From NCBI GenBank assembly GCA_027306915.1, contig DAHUYW010000018.1, positions 1-64,000 on the forward strand: 64,000 bases of DNA, given 5' to 3'. Each line of letters starts with the position of its first letter. Positions within the stretch are counted from its first letter, which is position 1. The notes below the pieces were generated by a model. The model searched no databases. It was given only the letters and a program-made list of their open reading frames with translations, and was not told the DNA's origin. Position numbers and translations under genes: made by a program. This stretch comes from Spirochaetales bacterium (lineage in GTDB: Bacteria > Spirochaetota > Spirochaetia > DAHUYW01). This document shows, in pieces, positions 43,799 through 51,713 of this stretch.

Positions 43799-44743
43799 AT
43801 GGAGGGCGGACTCAGCGAGATACGGATCCCTTTCATGGATCCTGCTATAAATAAGCTCCTGAGAACGGTCCCCGATGAGCCCGGTACGTACACCACGCAC
43901 TTCAATCAAGGAGAGGATTTTTTCATCCTTCTGGAAAACCCCTACACGGTGCCACCGTTTCCCATTCACCACGATGTGAGGATCTCGGAGCCGGCTGAAA
44001 GCTACATCGCCCCGCTCTCCCGGCTCATGCGAGAGCTGACGGAGCTGGTTCCCAGTCTCTTCCACGACCTCGCCTACTTCTTCGACCCGGGCGACATCCT
44101 CCACCCCGCCTTCTTTCAGCTCTTCAAGACGGGCCAGATGCAGTACCTCTACCTGCTCAAGCTGGACCTGAGCTTTCGGACCCACGAGCACGAAATAGTG
44201 GAGAAGGGCACCAACGACCTCACCCCGGCGTATCGATCGCGCAGGCTCTTCGTCGAGGGAGCGCTCGTCCCCGTCCATGAGGTTCGCAAGGAGGGCGAGC
44301 GGATTGTCGCCTTTGCCGTGAATCAGACCATCTCGAGCACCTGGATCGGCGAGGCAGGACGCGGCTATCTCATCCAGGGCATTTGGATGGATGCCGATCT
44401 CACGAAGTTCTTCAGCAAGCTCCTGCTGCCGCAAGGGCTTCGTTCCTATCCCTACTATCCGTTCGTCTGCCGCTATCGGACCGTCTGTCATATCGTAGTG
44501 CGTCTTTCCCTTGAAGGGCGCCGGGAGCACGTACCCTATCTTCACAAGGCATATCAGTTTCTTCAGCCTGAGATGCGAAACATCGAGACGGCGCTTCGCA
44601 GCTCCGAGTTTTCCGAGGCGCTTCCGGCCTTCCAGTCCATCAAGCAGCGGGTGCCCGACTACTGGAAGGAGATGTGGAGCTCCCTGAAGGTTACTCCCTA
44701 CCTGAACGAGAAGGACATGAAGGAGTACAGAATTGAGCTTTGA
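43799..44743 (+). CDS. Hypothetical cytoplasmic protein upstream of murD
   Basis: A 314-residue protein without membrane helices (MEGGLSEIRIPFMDPAINKL; VPPFPIHHDVRISEPAESYI; FDPGDILHPAFFQLFKTGQM). No known domain recognised; composition and length look like a conserved spirochaete protein. It overlaps the start of murD by 11 nt, so the two are coupled, which hints at a role near cell-wall synthesis, but that is inference only. Confidence 0.7.
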   Translation: MEGGLSEIRIPFMDPAINKLLRTVPDEPGTYTTHFNQGEDFFILLENPYTVPPFPIHHDVRISEPAESYIAPLSRLMRELTELVPSLFHDLAYFFDPGDILHPAFFQLFKTGQMQYLYLLKLDLSFRTHEHEIVEKGTNDLTPAYRSRRLFVEGALVPVHEVRKEGERIVAFAVNQTISSTWIGEAGRGYLIQGIWMDADLTKFFSKLLLPQGLRSYPYYPFVCRYRTVCHIVVRLSLEGRREHVPYLHKAYQFLQPEMRNIETALRSSEFSEALPAFQSIKQRVPDYWKEMWSSLKVTPYLNEKDMKEYRIEL

Positions 44744-46121
44744 CCTTGCGCGGCTTGCGGGGATGCGTGTCACCATCATGGGATTGGGCCTGCATGGCGG
44801 CGGAGCCGCCTCGGCCGCCTTTTTCGCGAGCCACGGGGCCATCGTGACCGTGACCGACCTCCGCAGCGAAGCGGAGCTTGCCGCATCGATCGAGGAACTC
44901 TCGCCCTACCCCCTTCGCTACGTCCTCGGGCGCCACGACGAGCAGGACTTCCGGGAGGCGGACATCGTCATCAAGAACCCGGCGGTTCCCCCCTCTTCGC
45001 CCTTTCTCGCCGCAGCGCGGCAGGTCGAGACCGATATCTCGATCTTCCTTCGTCTGAGCTCCCGACCGATTGTCGCGATTACCGGAAGCAAGGGAAAATC
45101 GACCGTTGCCTCCGCCCTTCATCATGCGATCGTGCAGACTTTCCCTCTCGCCCGTCTCGGCGGGAACATAACCGTCTCACCTCTCCGCTTCATCGACGAA
45201 ATGGCCGCCGCTCCTCCCAAGACGCCCGTCGTTCTCGAGCTCTCCTCCTGGCAGCTTGCCGATCTTCGGGGGAAGGGGCTCCTGCGGCCTCGGATCGCGG
45301 GCATAACGAATATCCTTCCGGACCACCAGAACCGCTATCGCAGCATGGAGGAGTACGTCGACGACAAGCGCCTCATCTACGCTGACCAGGGGGCGGATGA
45401 CATCACCCTTTGCAACTTCGACGACCCCTACGGTCGCGGCTTTGCGCGGGAGACCCCTGCGCAGGCGAGGCTCTTTTCTGCGCACGGCCTTCCGGAAGGC
45501 GCCGAAGGGGGATGGATCGAAGGGAATATCGGGCTTGTTCGGGAGGGCGGAAGGGTCGACGAGGTGGTGCCGGAGCAGGTGAGGCTGCCCGGCCCCCACA
45601 ACCGGCTCAATCTCCTGGTGGCGGGCCTGGCAGCCAGCCGCATGGATGTTCCGAGCGCGGTCATCCGGGAGAGGCTTGCCTCTTTCGAAGGTATTCCCCA
45701 CCGTCTTTCCCTTGTCCGCGAGTGGCAAGGAATTCGCTTCTACAACGACTCCGCTGCGACGATCCCCGAAGCCACGGTCGCCGCACTTTCGAGCTTTGAG
45801 GGGCCGGTCATCCTGATCGCCGGAGGCACCGACAAGAGCCTCGACTTTGCCGTCTTTCGCTCGGTCGCGGCCCGTCCGAAGGAGATCGTGCTTTTGTCGG
45901 GATCGGCGACCGCAAAGGTGATTGCGGTCCTCGAGCAGGCCGGGCGCAGCTACCGGGGGCCCTATCCGTCGCTCGATGCCGCCCTTGCCTCCGCCCTCGA
46001 GCGCGCGGAGCCCGGCGACACGGTGCTCTTCTCCCCAGGGTGCGCCTCATTCGAGATGTTTCGGAACGAGTTTGACAGGGGTCTCACCTTCGTGAGCCTC
46101 GTCCGAGCTCTGCCAGTCTAG
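44733..46121 (+). CDS. murD: UDP-N-acetylmuramoyl-L-alanine--D-glutamate ligase
   Basis: A 462-residue Mur ligase adding D-Glu to UDP-MurNAc-L-Ala in the cytoplasm. Seen: N-terminal Rossmann fold MRVTIMGLGLHGGGAASAAF, ATP loop ITGSKGKSTVASALHH at ~110-125, NILPDHQNRY, SFEGIPHRLSLVREWQGIRF, FYNDSAATIPEAT and the C-terminal LIAGGTDKSLDF. It starts at TTG inside the preceding gene. Its 3' end overlaps the convergent DUF1707-type gene by 4 nt. Confidence 0.94.
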   Translation: MSFDLARLAGMRVTIMGLGLHGGGAASAAFFASHGAIVTVTDLRSEAELAASIEELSPYPLRYVLGRHDEQDFREADIVIKNPAVPPSSPFLAAARQVETDISIFLRLSSRPIVAITGSKGKSTVASALHHAIVQTFPLARLGGNITVSPLRFIDEMAAAPPKTPVVLELSSWQLADLRGKGLLRPRIAGITNILPDHQNRYRSMEEYVDDKRLIYADQGADDITLCNFDDPYGRGFARETPAQARLFSAHGLPEGAEGGWIEGNIGLVREGGRVDEVVPEQVRLPGPHNRLNLLVAGLAASRMDVPSAVIRERLASFEGIPHRLSLVREWQGIRFYNDSAATIPEATVAALSSFEGPVILIAGGTDKSLDFAVFRSVAARPKEIVLLSGSATAKVIAVLEQAGRSYRGPYPSLDAALASALERAEPGDTVLFSPGCASFEMFRNEFDRGLTFVSLVRALPV

Positions 46122-46744
46122 GAGTGCGGGAGCCGGTTGCGTCCCGAGCGGGTGTGCACACTGACGCCACCCATGAAAGCGACGCCGCGCACTTTCAGGA
46201 TCGGAGGGCGGTCATTTACCATTCCGGCGCTCGAGTCATCGAAGCCGCCGAGGAGCGGAATGCCGACGCAGTCGACGTTCAGCCCCTCCGGCACCAGGAT
46301 ATCGAGCCCGCCCATCAACGCGACGACGACGATCTCGGTACCTTCGGGGGGGATCTCTGCCCGCGTGAAATCGAGCTCCACCCCTCCCAGGAGGGCCACG
46401 ACGTGAAGCCGCCGCGGAGGCTTCCACACCCCCTTGCGACTCGCCCCGCCCAGTATGGCGACGAGGACGCCCTCCTCCTTCACGGGGCCGCGGTTGATGT
46501 GGACAGCTGCGGCACGCTCCTCGGCCGAGGGCCGTTCCACGCTGTCCGTCCGCGTTCGCTCGGGAAGATCGTCGACCAGCGAGATGAGCTCGACCCGCGA
46601 GGTCGCCCCCGTCGCCCGTGAGAGGCGCTCCTCGAAATCCGCTTCCTTGAGCCTGTCGTGCGCGAAATTGAGGGTGAGCCGCTCGATCACCTCGTTTCGA
46701 AGCTGGTCGAGCGGACCTCCTCGGCTTTCCTGCAGATCGGACAT
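46118..46744 (-). CDS. DUF1707/LiaF-like protein
   Basis: A 208-residue protein. Residues ~15-65 form a DUF1707 domain (RNEVIERLTLNFAHDRLKEA then DFEERLSRATGATSR). The C-terminal half is the beta-helix-like LiaF/cell-wall-active antibiotic response domain (LVAILGGASRKGVWKPPRRL, VVALMGGLDILVPEGLNV, VRGVAFMGGVSVHTR). No membrane helix is present, unlike classic LiaF. Family members sense or respond to envelope stress; the role here is unknown. Confidence 0.75.
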   Translation of the reverse strand: MSDLQESRGGPLDQLRNEVIERLTLNFAHDRLKEADFEERLSRATGATSRVELISLVDDLPERTRTDSVERPSAEERAAAVHINRGPVKEEGVLVAILGGASRKGVWKPPRRLHVVALLGGVELDFTRAEIPPEGTEIVVVALMGGLDILVPEGLNVDCVGIPLLGGFDDSSAGMVNDRPPILKVRGVAFMGGVSVHTRSGRNRLPHS

Positions 46745-46804
46745 GGGCCCCCCTCTGCGGGACGCACGGCCCCGCTAGCCGGAAATCGGGAAATGTCGAC
46801 GAAC

Positions 46805-47128
46805 CTAGGTCCCCATCAATTCCTTGAGATCGCGGAACGCCACATCCTTTTCGGTGACCTTGCTCTTGCGAATCGCCTTTCGAATGATCGTATCACACTC
46901 TTCCACGGAGAGCGCCTTCTTCATCTCCTCGAGAAGCTCGAGGATTTCGACCGAATGCTTCGTGTTGTAGATTCGCGTCTCGTCGTGGAAGAAAAGCGAA
47001 TACAGCCGGTCGATATAGGCGCCAACGGACATCGCGTCCTTCTTGTCCTCGTGGGAGGCGACTCGCAGCTCTTTCTTTCGAGCCTGCCGGAGCTCGCGCT
47101 CCTTCCGCATCATATCAGTGCGCTTCAT
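46805..47128 (-). CDS. Hypothetical helical protein
   Basis: A 107-residue, highly charged protein (MKRTDMMRKERELRQARKKE; SVEILELLEEMKKALSVEEC). Mostly helical, possibly coiled coil in the first third. The start at 47128 follows GGAGGCC; the frame is open upstream but without support. No family recognised. It precedes the DUF1707-type gene on the same strand, separated by 60 bp. Confidence 0.6.
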   Translation of the reverse strand: MKRTDMMRKERELRQARKKELRVASHEDKKDAMSVGAYIDRLYSLFFHDETRIYNTKHSVEILELLEEMKKALSVEECDTIIRKAIRKSKVTEKDVAFRDLKELMGT

Positions 47129-47248
47129 AATGAATGGCCTCCAACTCCGCTTGAAAATATACAAGCAAAAGCGTTTTGTAACAAGGTAACGACGAGGTGC
47201 GGTGGGATTATGGCAGGCGGGCCCGGGGGCCCGATCGAGGAATGACAT

Positions 47249-47287
47249 GGAGCCGCACCCTCGAGCAAATGGCGAGCGTGCGGCTCC
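47249..47287 (-). terminator. Hairpin downstream of the RRM gene
   Basis: GGAGCCGCAC (47249-47258) pairs with GTGCGGCTCC (47278-47287), a perfect 10-bp stem with a 19-nt loop, 26 bp after the RRM stop codon. Only a weak T run follows. Confidence 0.55.
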
Positions 47288-47313
47288 CCTCTTCTCCGGA
47301 TGAGCTTGAGTCG

Positions 47314-47607
47314 CTAGTACCTGTTACGACTCTGTCCGCCGCCGCCGCTCTGTCGCGGCGCGCGGTCGTGAGCCTCGTTGACCTTCAGCTCGCGCCCGTC
47401 AACCTTCTGTCCGTTTAGCGCGGCAACGGCTGCCTGGGCGGCGTCTTCCGACCCCATCTCCACGAAACCGAATCCCCGCGCACGCCCGGTGAACTTGTCC
47501 GTGATGATGCTGACAGACTCGACATCACCGTATGCGGCAAAGAGATCCCGCAAGGTCTCCTCGGTGGTCGAGTAGCTCATGTTACCCACATAGATCTTCT
47601 TGGACAT
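47314..47607 (-). CDS. RRM-type RNA-binding protein
   Basis: A 97-residue single RRM protein: RNP2 is KIYVGNMSYS, RNP1 is RARGFGFVEM, and a Gly-rich tail ends QSGGGGQSRNRY, like the cold-inducible Rbp proteins of cyanobacteria and other bacteria. It probably binds single-stranded mRNA as a chaperone. Start after AGGAAGG. The leader is about 330 nt, from a strong promoter at 47943-47971, suggesting post-transcriptional or cold-shock control. Confidence 0.92.
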   Translation of the reverse strand: MSKKIYVGNMSYSTTEETLRDLFAAYGDVESVSIITDKFTGRARGFGFVEMGSEDAAQAAVAALNGQKVDGRELKVNEAHDRAPRQSGGGGQSRNRY

Positions 47608-47936
47608 GTCGACGCTTCCTTCCTTTTTCCCAGAGCTTCACTCCGGAGAAATCAAAAATGCTCAACCTATCAACGATAGATTTGCTCTTGCGTTACTCTG
47701 CACTGGACCCTCTGTGGTTGCATATGAAAGGAATGGGGGGATGGACGAGGTGGGAAAAACGGCCTCATGCGGGAGGTTGTTCCTCCTCTCGGAAGAAACT
47801 GCAGATTCGCTCTCACCTAAGAATCACCGAGCAGAACCCTTTCAAACCCAAAAGAGAAGCACGAATCCTCGAAAAACCCAGTTCCCACCGACCGAACAGT
47901 GCGCTTCTCTCTCACGGCTCGTCCGAGAGGGCTGTT
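47608..47936 (-). promoter_or_regulatory. About 330-nt 5' leader of the RRM gene
   Basis: From the inferred start near 47936 to ATG 47607. No gene is convincing in it on either strand. It holds a GGAGG-AACAA-CCTCC hairpin (mid-leader) that hides a Shine-Dalgarno-like sequence, and U-rich stretches near the 3' end. Long leaders of this kind act as thermosensors in cold-shock mRNAs; the function here is inferred. Confidence 0.45.
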
Positions 47937-47942
47937 GGGTCA

Positions 47943-47971
47943 TTTATACCATGTTTCCAGCCAGCTGTCAA
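47943..47971 (-). promoter_or_regulatory. Strong promoter of the RRM gene
   Basis: On the minus strand TTGACA (47971-47966), 17-bp spacer, TATAAA (47948-47943). Nearly consensus. Confidence 0.7.
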
Positions 47972-48002
47972 CTTGAGACTTGTCAGCGGATCGCGCGGAG
48001 AC

Positions 48003-48031
48003 TTGTGCACGTGATGGGATGCATCTACAAT
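48003..48031 (+). promoter_or_regulatory. Promoter of the small gene/methyltransferase pair, leaderless geometry
   Basis: TTGTGC (48003-48008), 17-bp spacer, TACAAT (48026-48031); ATG at 48038 is 6 nt past the -10 box. Confidence 0.6.
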
Positions 48032-48037
48032 AACTTC

Positions 48038-48481
48038 ATGATGGAGCCGACGATCACGAAGCGAGTGCGTGACGACACCGCCTATTTCACCGTCAGCTGG
48101 TCCCGTCTCAGGAAGGCTGACAAATACGATATCGTTCGCTCGGTGCCATCGGTGGGCGGGGTCTACGAGCTCTACTACATGGACGAAAAGAAGAAGCTCA
48201 ACCTTGCCTTCTTTGCGCACGCATGGTATGGAGGACTTCGATCGACCCTCCGCAAGCTCATCGACGCCGAGCTTGCGGTCGATGCCAAGATGCGGGAAAT
48301 CCTCGAAAATCACGACATGTACTATCGCTATTCCTGCACGGACTCCAATCAGGACATGCTCGATGTGATCTTTTTCTTTGACAGCGTGTGTTTCCCCGGC
48401 AGGCGCCGTCATGAAGACTCGGGGCGCTACGCGGTCATCTACGTGAACGAAGTGTCCGCCGACAAGCTGATCACCATATAG
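48038..48481 (+). CDS. Small protein of unknown function, possibly GIY-YIG-like
   Basis: A 147-residue protein starting MMEPTITKRVRDDTAYFTVS. The start at 48038 is chosen because a -10 box lies 6 nt upstream; the frame is open much further upstream without support. PSVGGVYELYYMDEKKK followed by HAWYGGLRSTLRKLIDAE recalls the GIY...YIG...R layout of GIY-YIG nucleases, but the spacing is loose and catalytic residues cannot be confirmed. It ends 1 nt before the methyltransferase start, so the two are one transcript. Confidence 0.6.
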   Translation: MMEPTITKRVRDDTAYFTVSWSRLRKADKYDIVRSVPSVGGVYELYYMDEKKKLNLAFFAHAWYGGLRSTLRKLIDAELAVDAKMREILENHDMYYRYSCTDSNQDMLDVIFFFDSVCFPGRRRHEDSGRYAVIYVNEVSADKLITI

Positions 48482-48482
48482 A

Positions 48483-49436
48483 GTGATGGACCGAGAGCCG
48501 TTGCCCCGCCTCGACACCGCCCCCGAGCTTGCCGCACGGATTCTCCCTTACTGCAGGCTGGAGAGGGGCGACGTCTGGGAGGATGCCCTTCGCGGCCACC
48601 GCGTCGGAGTTCTCGACGCAACGTCGTGGCCGGAAATGGAGCGTCTCATTGGCGAGCGGCGCGCACGTCTGGTCATGAGCGATCCCCCCTACAACCTCGC
48701 CGTCGGGGGACGCAGCTCCGCTCGGCTCTTTCAAATCGACCTCGCCCGCTACCTCGAGTTTGCGCGGGGCTGGGTGGAGAGCGCCCGGAGAATGCTCGAT
48801 GCCGATAGTCACCTCTACGTATGGCTTGGCGCCGATCAGAACCGCCACTTCCAGCCTCTGCCCGACTTCATGCTCCTCATGCGCGGCTATCCCGAGCTGC
48901 GCTCGCGGAGCTTCCTGAGCATCCGAAAGCAGCGCGGCTACGGGACTCAAGCCAACTGGATGAGCGTTCGCCAGGAGCTGCTCTGCTACGTGAAGGGCAA
49001 TCCCCCGTTCCACGTCGTTTATACCGAGATCCCCAAGATCCTGCGGGGCTACTACAAGCTGGTCGGCGGGCGGCACACCGAGAATCTCGAGCGCAGTCGC
49101 TCCGAGACGCTCCGGGCCGGAAACATCTGGGTCGACATCCAACAGGTCTTCTACCGGATGGAGGAGAACGTCCCGGGAGCCTACGCCCAGAAGCCTCTCG
49201 CCGCCGTCGAGCGCATTCTCCGCTCGAGTAGCGAGGAGGGAGCGCTCGTCGTCGACTTCTTCGCTCATTCGGGAACCGCCCTCATCGCCGCGGAGCGTCT
49301 CGGACGGGTCTGCTACACGTTCGACATCGACCCCCTCTTCGCCGAGCTCACCATCCGCCGCCTCGAGCACTTCCGCGCTTCGGGGAAGACCGGCTTCCAA
49401 ACCGCCAATCCCTTCCCCGAGCTTCACTCCTCGTAG
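48483..49436 (+). CDS. Orphan DNA methyltransferase (N6-adenine/N4-cytosine)
   Basis: A 317-residue amino-methyltransferase of the beta type: catalytic DPPYNL at ~67-72, followed by the target-recognition region, then VDFFAHSGTALIAAERLG as the AdoMet-binding motif I near residue 258 and VCYTFDIDPLFAELTIRRL. It would methylate adenine or cytosine at a specific DNA site. No restriction endonuclease is recognised beside it, unless the upstream small gene is one. Start at GTG 48483 or ATG 48486. Confidence 0.88.
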   Translation: MMDREPLPRLDTAPELAARILPYCRLERGDVWEDALRGHRVGVLDATSWPEMERLIGERRARLVMSDPPYNLAVGGRSSARLFQIDLARYLEFARGWVESARRMLDADSHLYVWLGADQNRHFQPLPDFMLLMRGYPELRSRSFLSIRKQRGYGTQANWMSVRQELLCYVKGNPPFHVVYTEIPKILRGYYKLVGGRHTENLERSRSETLRAGNIWVDIQQVFYRMEENVPGAYAQKPLAAVERILRSSSEEGALVVDFFAHSGTALIAAERLGRVCYTFDIDPLFAELTIRRLEHFRASGKTGFQTANPFPELHSS

Positions 49437-49628
49437 ACGTTCTTTCGCACCTTCCCGCGAAAGACCCAGAACCGATAGATAGAGGTGGGAATTACAGGCA
49501 ATGCGGCAGCCCGCGTGCGACGTACGGGCGGTCCGACGCGACGGGGGAGTGCACTCGCGGTCGCGGGCCGGGGCGCCGCGAGGGCAGGGTGCGGCCGCGT
49601 CGGGCGGGAAAGAGGCGGCGCGACCCGG

Positions 49629-50639
49629 CTACCCGAGGATCCGGTGCAAGATCGTGTCGCCGATAAGCCCGGCGACGTAGAGCAGGCCGAAGCGACGGGT
49701 GTAGACGAAGGCCGAGCCGACGAACCAGAGCGGCCAAGCGTCGGCGGGGTAATCGGCCGGACGCTCGGCGGGCTTCGGCTTACGGTACATCGGGAGCATG
49801 CTCTTGAAGAAAAGGGGCAACGAAAGCAGCACGACAAGCACGATCGGCGTGAAGTAACCGGTGATCACGAGGTAGAGCGTCACGAGGTACTGCAGCGCCA
49901 CCAGTGCGATGGCAACCGCGCGCGCGGGACGCTCGCCTATCGCCACTGGCAGGGTGCGGACTCCCCTCTCGCGATCCATGTCGCACTTGTCGATGTGCTT
50001 GCCGAAGATGACCATCGTTGCTCCGAGGCCGAATGGCAAGCTCGCAAGAACGACGTTCCAATCCCAGCTTCCCGCGAGGACATAGTAGCCCCCTGCGATC
50101 ATCAGAGGCCCCCATACCGCGAGCACCGATAGCTCGCCCAAGGCGAGATACTTGAGCGGAAAGGTGTAAAAGATGATGAAGAAAACCCCGATCGCCATGA
50201 GCGGAAGGGTGAGCCCTCCCCGAAACCAGACGAGGACTGCACCGCAGGCGAGCGCGACCGCGAGGTTGGCGGCCGCGTAGAGGGTGAGACCTCGCGGCGT
50301 CATGAAGCCGCGCTCGAGGGGCTGCGGCCCGTACTGCGCGCGGTAGTAGTTGTCTCGGTCGATCCCCTTTCGGTGGTCGATGAGGTCGTTCACGAGGTTG
50401 TTCGTCGCGTGCGCGAAGATGAGCGCGATGACGAGAAGGAGCCATGCCCCGATGTTGATGTTGAGCGCGCGGTAGGCAAGAATGCCGGCGACGATACCGG
50501 AGATGATCGAGAGGATGACGACCGCAAAGCGGGTGGAGATGAGCCACCTCGAAACGGAGTCGAGCGAGCGCCACTCTTCGTCCTCGATCCGTGGGATCAC
50601 GGTCACAGCCTTCCCCCACATTCTCACGTTTAGAGCCAT
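49629..50639 (-). CDS. UbiA-family prenyltransferase
   Basis: A 336-residue membrane prenyltransferase with about eight helices. The first Asp-rich motif is NNLVNDLIDHRKGID (~80-94), the second GKHIDKCDMDRERGVRTLPV. It attaches a polyprenyl chain to an aromatic acceptor, in the MenA/UbiA manner, at the membrane. The nearby polyprenyl diphosphate synthase could supply the chain, so menaquinone or a related quinone is the likely product. Start ATG 50639 after GGAGAT. Confidence 0.85.
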   Translation of the reverse strand: MALNVRMWGKAVTVIPRIEDEEWRSLDSVSRWLISTRFAVVILSIISGIVAGILAYRALNINIGAWLLLVIALIFAHATNNLVNDLIDHRKGIDRDNYYRAQYGPQPLERGFMTPRGLTLYAAANLAVALACGAVLVWFRGGLTLPLMAIGVFFIIFYTFPLKYLALGELSVLAVWGPLMIAGGYYVLAGSWDWNVVLASLPFGLGATMVIFGKHIDKCDMDRERGVRTLPVAIGERPARAVAIALVALQYLVTLYLVITGYFTPIVLVVLLSLPLFFKSMLPMYRKPKPAERPADYPADAWPLWFVGSAFVYTRRFGLLYVAGLIGDTILHRILG

Positions 50640-50706
50640 AGCGAGATCTCCTTTCGGTGCGCCGGATTGAAAGCGGGCCTTTCAGTGCCTACGTTAGCAC
50701 GAAGAA

Positions 50707-50994
50707 ATGAACCTCGAAAAGTGGCTGGCCGCTCAGGCCAACCTCGTGCGCAGGAGCCTGCTCGCCTCCGTGGGAAGCGCGATCGCCTCGGGTCTGCTTT
50801 TCATCCTCCAGTCGTAGCCGCTGGTGAGGATCGCGGAAGGGATCATCTTTCGCCGTGAAACGCTCGGGGCCGTCCTTCCCTTCGTGCGGCTCATGCTCCT
50901 TGCGATAGGCCTTCGGGCCTTCGCCGCGTGGGTCACCGAGCGCGCCGCGGCTAACGAGGCTACTTACGATGCTCCGCGCGAAGAGGAAAGGTGA
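50707..50994 (+). pseudogene. Remnant of cydD (ABC exporter, N-terminal part)
   Basis: A 96-codon plus-strand frame with one internal TAG at 50815-50817. It reads MNLEKWLAAQANLVRRSLLA, ASGLLFILQS, TAG, PLVRIAEGIIFRRETLG, then LMLLAIGLRAFAAWVTERAA, closely following the first two membrane helices of CydD, the thiol exporter subunit needed for cytochrome bd assembly; the TAG aligns with the usual Trp. It then ends in EEER and TGA, so over 450 residues are missing. No cydC or ATPase part follows. Confidence 0.6.
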
Positions 50995-51703
50995 GCATCG
51001 CGCCATTCCAAGCCACCACCACGACCATCGGCAGGAGCAGGAAGATAAGCGCGAAGTACAGGAGGCTTAAGCCGTCTCGTCCGCTTACGATGCTCGGATC
51101 GGCGAGGCGCCAGACGAACGCTGCGAGACCGAGGATAAACATCGCGATCGACGTGTAGATCTTGATGCGCACCGGTGTGAGCGGGCGAAGCATGTAGTTC
51201 ACCCACCACGTAATGAAGCCGGTCGGAATGACCACGAGGCAAAAGAGAAGCCCCCCGGCGAGACAGTTGACCGCTGTAATCTCGAAACCCTTGCGATCGG
51301 TGAGAAGGTAGAGAAGGGTGAAGATAGGAGCGCCGATCATGAAGACAATCGGGAAGTGCACCGTCATCGGGTGAGGATGGCGCTTGAAGAAGGGGTGGCG
51401 ATTGAGGAAGGCATCGAGCCAAACGGGCAGCGCTCCGAGGAGCGCCTCTTTCCCCTCCTCGCGCACGAGAATCCCGATCTGAGGAAAGCGGCTCAAGACC
51501 TCGTCGGTATGGGGGGCATCCGCCATAGCCTCGGTAAGATCGTCGCCGGCCTTGTGGCGCTTCATGTGCATCCCGTTCCGCCACAGCCGGCTTGCGGTTA
51601 CGTCGATGACCCTGTCCCCGTAGGCTACGTAGATGGGCTTGCCGCCTTCGCCGTTGAACTGCTTCAGCTCTTCGAGGGTGAACTTCCGGAGGCTCTCGGC
51701 CAA
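50960..51703 (-). CDS. Cytochrome b5-like heme domain fused to DUF2231 membrane domain
   Basis: A 247-residue protein. The N-terminal cytochrome b5-like domain (FTLEELKQFNGEGGKPIYVA) has candidate axial heme ligands H50 in MKRHKAGDDLT and H65 in DAPHTDEVL. Residues ~100-245 are four membrane helices of DUF2231 type (HPMTVHFPIVFMIGAPIFTL, TGFITWWVNYML). It probably carries electrons at the membrane with the quinone made by its neighbours. It starts 11 nt after the polyprenyl synthase gene and overlaps the cydD remnant at its 3' end. Confidence 0.82.
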   Translation of the reverse strand: MAESLRKFTLEELKQFNGEGGKPIYVAYGDRVIDVTASRLWRNGMHMKRHKAGDDLTEAMADAPHTDEVLSRFPQIGILVREEGKEALLGALPVWLDAFLNRHPFFKRHPHPMTVHFPIVFMIGAPIFTLLYLLTDRKGFEITAVNCLAGGLLFCLVVIPTGFITWWVNYMLRPLTPVRIKIYTSIAMFILGLAAFVWRLADPSIVSGRDGLSLLYFALIFLLLPMVVVVAWNGAMLTFPLRAEHRK

Positions 51704-51713
51704 CCTGCTTCTC

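Noticed and set aside
48483..49436. A complete restriction-modification system
   Set aside because: No endonuclease with confirmed motifs is present; the upstream small gene is only weakly GIY-YIG-like.
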